The notes beneath the pieces were generated by a model. The model ran no database searches and had not been told where the DNA came from. It saw only the letters and a list, made by a program, of their open reading frames with translations. A stretch of 64,000 nucleotides of DNA. Source: Manduca sexta (taxonomy: Eukaryota; Arthropoda; Insecta; Lepidoptera; Sphingidae). How positions within the stretch are numbered: position 1 is the first letter of the stretch; each line of letters begins with the position of its first letter. Below are positions 55,506 to 64,000 of the stretch, one piece after another. The stretch spans positions 12,094,920 to 12,158,919 of the forward strand of contig NC_051129.1 of assembly GCF_014839805.1 (NCBI RefSeq), written 5' to 3'. The position numbers and the translations under genes were made by a program.

Positions 55506-56339
55506 AGTAAAGATTTGCTATACAATTCATATCATGAAGTGCCTCATCCCTAATAACCTTATTCTTTGGCTAAATGAAAGATTTTTAAAGTCAGAATTAA
55601 TAGTTTTTATAATTAAATTCTTCTAGACCGAAATCCTTACGTGGTTCTGCAGCTTTACTCCCTCAAAACCTTCACTATACCTTGGTTACAATTGTAGGCC
55701 ATAAAACTTCGACATTGAACATTACAAGTACATCAGTCTTTGGCATCAGGCCAACCATGTCGTGGGCCCCTCGATAAAGCCTGTGACCTCTAGAAGGACA
55801 GAGGCCATTTGTTCCACGACTTCGCGATGACCTCTGACTATTTGATGGAAAAATATGGACCCGTACATAGTGTCTCTACTAAATATTTTAAAGGCGACTG
55901 GTCGTAAAGTTACTAAATTAAAATTTAATTACAATGTAGTATAAGGCGTTATCCTACGTGTATCATTGAACATCAAATGTAAATCTAGAGGTGCAATACC
56001 TTGTATTAGACCGACCAATGAAGGAGAAACTAAATCCAACTAACAGTGGTTGCTTGGAATACCTAGTAATTACATGTCTTCATAATACTTGCAGTACAAT
56101 ACTACATAAAGTGAAGAGAATATTAAATTGTCAAGGACCTGATGTAGTCGTTTAACAGACAATTTAAAAAACTATTTTTGTCTTTACTTCAGTGTAAACA
56201 AAATATTTTTTTGTTTTTACCTACCAGTCAGTACTTAACATTTGATCCATTAAATCTCACGACATTCCAAGAACAAAAGTCTGCGCGGGCGCAATAAAAT
56301 ACATAGAGTGGTAATAAAAAGTGAGCAATGAATAAAGAG
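55506..56339. other. Unassigned sequence
   Basis: Nothing recognised. Confidence 0.4.
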
Positions 56340-56490
56340 TAGTGACGTCAGTGCGCACGCGCGCCGTAACAGCCGCGGCGTAAACTGGCGCGCCTAATTA
56401 CGCGCCGGTAGCAAGATCAAGGTTGTGTTGAGGTGCAGGGGATGAGCAATAGCGGAGGCGATAGCAGGAGCGGAAAGCGACAAACTCAAC
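56340..56490. promoter_or_regulatory. GC-rich patch with a CRE octamer
   Basis: TGACGTCA at 56343-56350 is followed by GCGC-rich sequence (GTGCGCACGCGCGCCG; GGCGCGCC at about 56387). It looks like unmethylated regulatory or promoter DNA, but no gene start is evident. Confidence 0.3.
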
Positions 56491-56886
56491 AATAAAATAG
56501 TGTTCTTAAAGTCTTATTGAATGCAATGAGGATGCCAGATGACAATGTAAGGCTAAGCGGTTTAGGATGCCAAGATTGCCAGTGTCGTAAAAACTCTGCA
56601 AATATCGAACCGTGAAAAATTCAAATTTCGAACGTTAATTGTCCGGTTTCATAATCGTTGTGTGTTTTACCGACACATCGATTACAAACAATCGGTTTGA
56701 TTTTCGATTCTGTAATCGGTTACAAAATTGAATCGTATGTTTATAAATGTCACGGATTGTGGTTTGTAAACTATATGTTTGAACTTTAGTGTAACGGTTA
56801 GTTACACTAAACGACGAGTTATACATGACAATAAATTTTGATGATTACAAATTTATAGGTAATCATATTGTTAAGTTATGCTATAG
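56491..56886. other. Unassigned sequence
   Basis: Nothing recognised. Confidence 0.4.
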
Positions 56887-57188
56887 GTAAATAATTTACC
56901 ACGACTGCCTCGGTGGCGTAGTTGTATTGCACGTCCGATACAATAGCGCTCTGAGGTCCTGGGTTCGAATCCCGGGTCGGGCAAAGTGATATTTGGGTTT
57001 TTCTGCTCAGTATCAGCCCGGAGTCTGGAATTTGTGCCCGATATGACGATAGGCTCGCCCCCTATCACATCATGGGACGGAACATACTTGGCGAAAAGTG
57101 GGTGCCCTAGTTGCACCTCTGCATACCCCTTCGGGGATAAAATGCGTGATGTTATGTATGTTATTATGTATGTATGTAAATAATTTAC
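56887..57188 (+). mobile_element. Family A tRNA-derived SINE, complete reference copy
   Basis: The element is 56900-57175 (276 bp). The head has GACTGCCTCGGTGGCGTAGT (A box TGGCGTAGTTG) and B box GGTTCGAATCC, 40 bases apart. The body has CAGTATCAGCCCGGAGTCTG, GATAGGCTCGCCCCCTATCA, TGGGACGGAACATACTTGGC and ACCCCTTCGGGGATAAAATG. The 3' end is a (TATG)n run. GTAAATAATTTAC flanks it exactly at 56887-56899 and 57176-57188. It is non-coding, with RNA polymerase III-type internal promoter boxes. Confidence 0.92.
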
Positions 57189-58548
57189 TGCTAATATAAC
57201 ATATTTGAAGATATCTTTCACAATAGAGACAGTACTAAAAGAAAAGTTAGTTATTGTTTGATTCATATTTATAATGTCATTAAAATTATAATAGTTTATT
57301 TCGTTATTAATAAGATCCGATGGAAGATTTTTTTTTACAAATAACGTATCTACCTGTATAAAAACATACAAACCAATATTACGTGATTAACTATATTAAT
57401 CATAATTAATATTTACCACAGTCTGATAAGTCCTTTGCTGTAATAAAATAAAATAAATTTTCCTGTCCTAAGTTTACAATTCATTTATTAATCGTAATTG
57501 ATTTATTTTCTTTTCCCCTGCTCTACGGATTACGTATTCAAAAAAATTGTAATAAATATTAATGAATTTCGGTAAACTCTTCGCTTTGAGGAAAATCTTA
57601 ACCTATCGATAATAGCCGACAAAAATTCGTAAGTACATACGTCTCTCGAAAACAATGATTTAAATTCAACCCTAGTACACTCGTAAACCAAGCTTCACAA
57701 CACACGATAAGTACGCGGTTACTCAAGCCTGTTCGTTACTACACTAACTTTGTCCAGAAACATTTGTTATTCAAGCCACAGCGCGCAATACTAAAAAAAA
57801 TATAAAAAAATGACTAATTAACTAGCAACCTTCTTATTAAGTCAGTATAAATAATATATAATAAATTATTATGGATAATGTACAGAATATTTTATTTACT
57901 TTATTAATGTTTGGGAAACAAAAAGATTTTTTTAGCCTTAAAATATATCAATAATATTATAACATTAAGCAGCAAAATTTCCACAACAAAGTAGAACAGT
58001 TAAGCCAAAATAAAGAATAAGCGCTGGATTGAAAAAACAATATATAAAAAATTATATATTGTTTACTTATAACGAGAATCTAATTTTGAATCATACAAAA
58101 AATTTTATCCCGATCTTAGTAAGTCGATTTCGATAATACATGCCAAGCTACTATTATAAAATTCAATATTATTTCATCTTGCACAGAGATTCACAGTATA
58201 TTGTACAAGTAAATCCGGGTACAAACAACATTCAAAATGGTTGCTAAATTAATTCCCATCATAGGTCACCGCTTGTTGTAGCGACCTTTCATAAAAATTG
58301 CGTAAGTGTTTACATTAGGCGACCCGTGTTCATATCTCAAACATTTATCATAAAAACATCGCTTGTATGTTACATGAGCTATAATTTAATCCGTACTCTC
58401 TTTTAAACGGCAATCTATGATCGTTTGCGTCTTAATTTCTATTAGTCGTTGCAACTTTGACCTTATTGTTATATTGCCAAAGCAGATTTATTCATCAATA
58501 GCCAATTTATGGGCATTGTCTGGTATTATTAAAGTATTTTTTTTATAT
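57189..58548. other. Unassigned AT-rich sequence with a small hairpin
   Basis: No gene recognised. A perfect 13-bp inverted repeat AAACAATATATAA/TTATATATTGTTT with a 4-base loop lies at 58035-58064. Confidence 0.4.
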
Positions 58549-58641
58549 TGGCACGACAACGTCCAATAGAACGTCGACTGACGAGAGACTCCTCGACAGT
58601 CGACACAATTATGCCGGCCTATTGGAAACGGACATGCACAG
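58549..58641 (-). repeat. Family C repeat split by an RTE insertion
   Basis: GTCCAATAGAACGTCGACTG, CGAGAGACTCCTCGACAGTC and TTATGCCGGCCTATTGGAAA are the 3' half of family C in reverse. The repeat resumes at 59109 (GCTGATCTCGGAACGCGATA) and runs to about 59135. The hairpin arms GTCGACTG/CAGTCGAC are intact. Confidence 0.8.
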
Positions 58642-59100
58642 TCAAAGAAAGTCTTCGATAGTTGTGTGTTACCAGTGATAACATACGGCACCGAGACGTG
58701 GCCTCTCACTGTGGACCTCATTAGGAGGCTCAAGGTCACTCAACGAGCTATGGAGAGGGCTATGCTCGGTATTTCCCTACGAGATCGAATCAGAAATGAG
58801 GAGATCCGTAGGAGAACAAAGGTTACCGACATAGCCCATAGGATTAGCAAGTTGAAGTGGCAGTGGGCCGAACACATAGCCTCGAAGAACCGATGACCGT
58901 TGGGGTCGAAAGGTTCTAGAGTAGAGAACCACGTACAGGCAAACGAAAGGTCGGACGCCCGCCTACAAGGTGGACGGATGACCTGGCTAGGGCCGCAGGA
59001 AGTCGCTGGATGCAGGCCGCTTCCAACAGGTCGACGTGGAGATCCTTGGGGGAGGCCTATGTTCAGCAGTGGACTTCCTGTGGCTGATATGATGATGATG
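58642..59100 (+). mobile_element. RTE-type LINE tail, 459 bp, 5'-truncated
   Basis: The C-terminal part of a reverse transcriptase: MLPVITYGTETWPLTVDLIR, LKVTQRAMERAMLGISLRDR, IRNEEIRRRTKVTD and LKWQWAEHIA (frame from 58666 to a TGA at 58894). After a frameshift it continues with KRKVGRPPTRWTDDLARAAG, SRWMQAAS and GEAYVQQWTSC, then a stop and ATGATGATGATG. These are typical thumb and C-terminal motifs of RTE LINEs. ATGCACAG is repeated at 58634-58641 and 59101-59108 as the target duplication. The RT core and endonuclease are absent, so this is a dead-on-arrival copy nested in family C. Confidence 0.9.
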
Positions 59101-59135
59101 ATGCACAGGCTGATCTCGGAACGCGATACTTATAA

Positions 59136-59758
59136 ATAAATGCATTTGCGATACATCAAAAGGTGTTAAAAGGGTATTTAAAAAGTAGCTATATTTGGTA
59201 CTTTAAGGGTCAAATAATAAACTTAATATGGCAAAATTAAAAAGAATACTATGTATCGAAGTGATTCAGTTATAAAAAAGCAAAATAAAAACGTTAAGTA
59301 AACAACTTCTTGAAATAGAACGTATTGAATTAAGGTACGGTTTGTGTGTGCGTGGGTATATGGGAGTGTGTGTGTATCGTGGTAGTGGGTGTTGGGGAGT
59401 GATGCCGGAACCGTTTGTAATACGGGCTAAATAGCCGCTACTGTGACCACGATAAAATAAGGTTCAACATATTTGATAATACAATTATTTTGTATATTTA
59501 TGGTTACAAATTTTTTTTACATTTTTTTTTTTCAATAGAAAAAACAATGTGTCTTTAATTTTACATTTTATTTTGCAAAACAAGTAAGAGCGTTAGTAAA
59601 TTATAGCAATTTCGAATTTGTTTCACATTCTAGCCTCAACTTTTTAACCTCGTCAACCTTATCGATTGATCCAGTACAAAAAATTGGAAATTAAATTTAA
59701 CCTAATGAGATTTACCTATTATAAAAAAAATCTTAGAAGTGCAAAATAAACACACACT
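59136..59758. other. Unassigned sequence with a TG microsatellite
   Basis: An interrupted (TG)n run lies at about 59341-59382; otherwise nothing recognised. Confidence 0.4.
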
Positions 59759-59996
59759 AACGCCTCCTATCTCAGAAGGGATAGGCAGAGACGCAACTAT
59801 TGCACCCACTATTCGGTTTGCGTATCCCGTCTCATGATGTCATAGTGGGCGAGCCTACCGCATTATCAGGCACAAATTGACTCCAAGCTATTAAGTATAA
59901 AATCCCAATATCGCTTTTCCCAACACAGGAACCAAACCCTAGACCTCATTACTACAGTCATACCGTGTTACAACTAAGCCATCTAGGTAGGAAGTT
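59759..59996 (-). mobile_element. Family A SINE, diverged but near-complete
   Basis: Tail TCAGAAGGGATAGGCAGAGA at the left, body GTCTCATGATGTCATAGTGG then GCGAGCC, and a head at the right with minus-strand ATGGCTTAGTTG and a weakened B box. Its end CTAGGTAGGAAGT (59984-59996) recurs at 60096-60108. Confidence 0.75.
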
Positions 59997-60098
59997 AAGA
60001 ACTCCTTTTCCTGCACTTAGCCCGTAGCAAGTCGAGCTGTATTGTATGCCAGTTATACGTCTAGCCAGCCCAACTCCCAGAAGCGCAGGATCTTACTA
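59997..60098. other. Short segment between direct repeats
   Basis: About 99 bp bounded by CTAGGTAGGAAGT at 59984-59996 and 60096-60108. It could be an insertion with a 13-bp target duplication, or the result of a local duplication. No family recognised. Confidence 0.4.
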
Positions 60099-60280
60099 GG
60101 TAGGAAGTAGTGGCGGAGGGTCAATATAACCCGATTCCTACCGACTTTTTGTATACCGGATTTCTATAGAATCTAATTATCATCAGAACGATTTGCAGTC
60201 TGTATTTACGCATATAAGTAGCTATGTGTTGTGGCGCGTTCCCTTTCGGTAAATCTCACCATCCGCCACTGGTAGGAAGT
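60099..60280. mobile_element. Small inverted-repeat element with 10-bp target duplication
   Basis: The element is 60109-60270 (162 bp). Its ends AGTGGCGGAGGGT and ACCATCCGCCACT are inverted repeats (12 of 13). GGTAGGAAGT lies immediately outside both ends (60099-60108 and 60271-60280). It is non-coding. An 8-10 bp duplication suggests hAT or Mutator-type transposition, not decided. A related fragment lies at 11941-12017. Confidence 0.75.
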
Positions 60281-63200
60281 GAGTACATTTGAGTTTCAAA
60301 AACAGCATTCTGTAAAATTTGATATCAAGGTAGGCAATCTGTAAAATTAAAACTGATTTTGTGACTCTTGCGAATAAATTATGCTAAAATAGGGTTTACT
60401 AGATCTATTATTTATCTAAGATGCTATATAAATTAGTTTTATAATGACAAGGATAATACTAAGAAAATTAGATGTTTTTTTGTATTTACCAACATTTTTT
60501 AAAAAGTCAGATTGCCGATTTTGAAACTAGTCGCCTCATTTATAAATTGTCCCCATATCTCTCAACCCGTGGCTACCGCAGCGTGCGTGTGGCGCGTTGG
60601 GTCAACAATGGCCGCTAATTCGTCCACCAGCCACCATCGGACGTGTTAATTTGGAAACTTCAAGACTTTCGCCCACTGTTTGCGATCTTTATCAGCGAGC
60701 GGCGATAACCGCTCTATTTGTTAAAATATGTTTGCACAACATTTGTCACTAAATGGCTTTACTTTTACTTTTAAAATTGGTTACGTTATAGTTTATTCGG
60801 TTGATGTTTTGTGAATGAATCTCGTCTGTGTTCGGAGGTAATAAAAAGCAAATTTGCATAACTTTTCAACTATAAAATAAGTTTTAGTACCTATTATATT
60901 CACTCATTACATAACCTATACTAAAATATATTTGTACATATCAGTAACTAAATAAACATTTGACCCAAATCTGAAACAAATATTTGCACATCATAAACCA
61001 TACAAATATTTCCCTGTAGTGTACCCCACTTGCTTGTCTTTCACAAGTGGCAGCCCACTGAGTCACTCAGTCTATTAGTGATATCACTTTCTTTGAATAT
61101 CCTCCGGTCACATGTCACATTAGCACAATATCGAGAGAAATTCGATTCCATTCACCAAAATACTAATCATTCACAAGTCATGGGTTATTCTGAACATCGG
61201 AAACAATTAACTAATTACTAACAAAACATTTAATTGTTTTCCACACAAGACGAACAGCAATAAAAAGCGTGAACACAAAAATTAGTATAAAACACGACTT
61301 CCCGTGCCCGACGCCGCCCACGGTAAAAAATGCCTTCGTTTTATGGACTCACACCTGTCCGAGTATATTGGTTCAACATTCTCTCGCTTACTTTCACGTA
61401 AATACGGAATTTCACGGATGATCGATTAATCATGAATAAAATATGAAAATATATAAATTATTATAACATTTATTTAACTCGGATATTTGATAAATAGTTT
61501 TAGATAACAGAGTTTGAGATTGTAAGTCGTTCGAAATTTAAATCAATGCTCGAATAAAAATCATCAATATTTTACAGTTTGATAGATATATCAGCTAGCA
61601 TATCGAAAAACGATAGCTTATGATTTATAAGTAATTTATTAAACATATATTCGATCTACATTTAACATTCAAACTTTTGAATTCACAAGTTTCTTTTGTC
61701 GGTTTCCAAACTACTATAATCTCTCCAGCTGCATAGTTACAACCGCTATGCCTTTTACTACCGTCAAGCAATTACGCAAGCACAGTTCTAATTTGAATAA
61801 CTAGAATCCAATAACCCAGGATAAACATTGTCATGCCATACAGGGCTTCTTACTTCAAAGTTCTAGATGATGTACTACTGTTTCTCGTCTTATAATAAAA
61901 ACTACATTCTAGAACGTACATAGCCATTAGTAAGAGATGCCACCACTCGCCTGATCTATTAACGCGTCCATAACTCGAAACACTCTTGTATGTTGGTGCT
62001 AACGATGTTTGATTGCGCTACAGCTTTGTGCGTGTGTATTAACACTGCACTTAACTTGTTAGAATGCTGATAATATTCCCGTGTGGGTGTCCCGAATGTT
62101 CATCCATGTTTGATTCAGGATTTTGGGTAGGGAATGTAAGTTTATTATGAAGTAGTTAGGTCGTCTTTTGAATATAATGCAAATACATTTTAAATGAAAA
62201 ATAAGCAGCTATTTACTTAATAATAATTAAGTCATTAAGTCCGCCTATACACTTCTCTGTGTATAAAATGTATAAATAAATAAATAATAATAGATTTTGA
62301 GTAAGATGTGATATTTTGAAAAAGTCTAGGTTAAAGCAAGTATTTTTATAATTTGAAATTATCTTAAGACATATTTTGATGGACCACTTATCAGTTTGAA
62401 TTGTGATTTTTGAACGAAACACAATAACTCCAATTTCCAACCATGTAGCATAATCGTTTTAATTAAAAAAAACACTACTAATCCATTAATTGATGTAGTC
62501 TAAGCTGAGTAACAACTCTATAAATGGCGAATATGGCGACATTGTCATCCCATCACACCATGAGACAAAAATAAATATGGCGGACAATGGCTTACACCTC
62601 AACTAAACCTTAAAACGTGAGCTTATGTAAGACATCCAACTCCAAACAAGAAACTTAATATAATCCAAACCACATTTTACAATCCTCTTAAAATCACAAA
62701 ATAATGCAAACAAAAATCTCTAAGGTCTAAAGAAATGCAAATCCTTTGTGTTAATTTATGTATAATCTGATCATTGCTACCCTTTCAATGTTTGTAAATA
62801 TCGTAAATCCATCAGTGGTCGGAGTGACCGCAACCCCACTGTGTAGGGTTGACTACAGCTATTGTTGGGGTGTTAACAGTTATTCGGTAATTGAATGGAG
62901 TGATGGATTTTAAAATTGTTACTTTTTGTCAGTATTTAAACTTTTTTAAATAATGTCCAGTATATTGAATGGTTTTATTATGGATTAGGTACTTACATGG
63001 TTTACGCCAAGATATATCGTTATTGTAGTAGGAAACTAAAAATTCTTACGAGTTCAAAAAAAAAATATTTTATACATATACTTATGTATTTTTTCATTTT
63101 CAGGTATGTTCCTGTTTTTTCCATGTCCTGAGTAACAAGGGTAAATTTTTATTTATTTTATAAGCTTGTTTTTTATTATTACATATGACTAAGCCTATAA

Positions 63201-64000
63201 GTAATAAATAACAAACCACATATTTAAGACAAATGCACTAACAAATATTTCTCATCGCAATACATACAGCCTTGGATATCCAATTTATCTCTCAGTATGA
63301 AAGAAAATTTAATGCGGCGAACTAATTTCTCATTAAAGATTTAGAAAACAGTTATTAACTCTCCATACCTAATAGGGTGGGCGGATATCGGTCGGCTACG
63401 CTCGGCTAAGATCGGGTTAGCTTGGGTCACGCGGGTCGCTCGCTCGCCTAGAATTATGCTTCAATTGTTTAACGTTCACACCGGCTATCGTTCTTTTTTT
63501 AAATTCAAGAATCGTATCCGAATGCCTTTTATTGAGAGCATATTAAATTCTTCATAGACAATGTCACAATCATATTTGAAATTGGAACGACCGCTTTGTC
63601 GTTCTTATTCCGAAATTATGATATCGATTATATATCTTGTTTTTTATTTTTAATCTATATTATAATAAAACATAGTCAAAATAAAAATGTTACTACATTC
63701 ATTTTTAAAATCTTATTTCTGATACTGAAAGTTACTTAAATCTCATCAATAAATCTCGCTAACTGGAGAGGTTCCGTGCGAAACGTATGATACAGCGTTG
63801 CAGTTTTTATCGATCATTTAAAGTTTAACGCTCGCATATCGATGTTTTATTGCGAAGGAACGAAGTGTGAAGTGTCCGAGACACGTTTGATATCGAATAT
63901 GGCCTACCCTCTCGTTGCACATTTGATGGTCCAATAACACATTACGGCCTTATGAAAACACTGTTCCGTTTAATCAATAGTTTATATCGATCGTAATGTT
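60281..64000. other. Unassigned AT-rich sequence
   Basis: About 3.7 kb with no recognised gene or dispersed repeat. GC-rich patches lie at 60560-60720 and 63370-63455 (GGTCGGCTACGCTCGGCTAA). ATCGAT-type motifs recur at 63620-63900. Frames at 61030-61221 (+) and 62213-62440 (-) are unsupported. Confidence 0.4.

Noticed and set aside
56900..56985. A tRNA gene at the SINE head (also 18889, 42517, 47577 and others)
   Set aside because: A and B boxes are present, but the sequence does not fold as a full tRNA with an acceptor stem and it continues into the SINE body; these are tRNA-derived SINE heads.

Overview
The window looks like non-genic, transposon-rich DNA from an insect, most probably a moth or butterfly. 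It is AT-rich, its ORFs are short and unsupported, and I see no convincing host exon. It is filled with short interspersed repeats of the kind common in lepidopteran genomes: tRNA-derived SINEs, RTE-type LINE tails ending in GAT/ATG repeats, Helitron-like ends and small inverted-repeat elements. The species assignment is recognition of repeat style, not a search result. Three runs of exactly 500 N (13535-14034, 32562-33061, 50087-50586) are fixed-size scaffold gaps.

The clearest object is a complete non-LTR retrotransposon of Jockey type on the minus strand, 18970-24764 (5,795 bp). It has an 8-base poly(A) end, a 3' UTR, ORF2 (endonuclease plus reverse transcriptase with a FADD motif, no RNase H seen), ORF1 (gag-like, with a PRE_C2HC-like segment and three CCHC knuckles) and an 803-bp 5' UTR with two stem-loops. 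It is flanked by an 11-bp target duplication (CCAGGTCGAGC) and sits inside a tRNA-derived SINE, whose head (18889-18969) and body (24776-24890) lie on either side. Both ORFs are broken almost entirely by single-base indels, so they are annotated as pseudogenes, although assembly error is possible.

Four dispersed repeat families recur. Family A is a tRNA-derived SINE of about 270 bp with a good A box and B box; about a dozen copies are present, the best at 56900-57175. Family D is a second tRNA-derived SINE ending in (TTA)n; two near-complete copies with 12-bp target duplications lie at 2115-2443 and 25379-25706. Family B is a poly(A)-ended repeat of about 300 bp with a CTCTCATATGTGAGAG palindrome at its head. 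Family C is a poly(A)-ended repeat of about 230 bp with a GTCGACTG...CAGTCGAC stem-loop. Four 5'-truncated RTE-type LINE tails (10844-10883, 15694-15819, 45054-45220, 58642-59100) still show target duplications, and an older LINE tail lies at 757-1054. Two copies of a MITE with 35-38 bp terminal inverted repeats lie at 6310-6542 and 35280-35485; another inverted-repeat element lies at 60109-60270.

Features not explained by ordinary insertions include a 23-bp perfect inverted repeat (28526-28579), a SINE flanked by an inverted copy of its own head and upstream flank (42498-42794), a diverged tandem duplication keeping similar mini-ORFs (18250-18492), and two perfect NRF1/ewg-type 12-mers in GC-rich patches (45842, 50045), one of them 30 bp from an assembly gap. 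I found no new multi-gene system; the interest is in nested insertions and hairpin structures.
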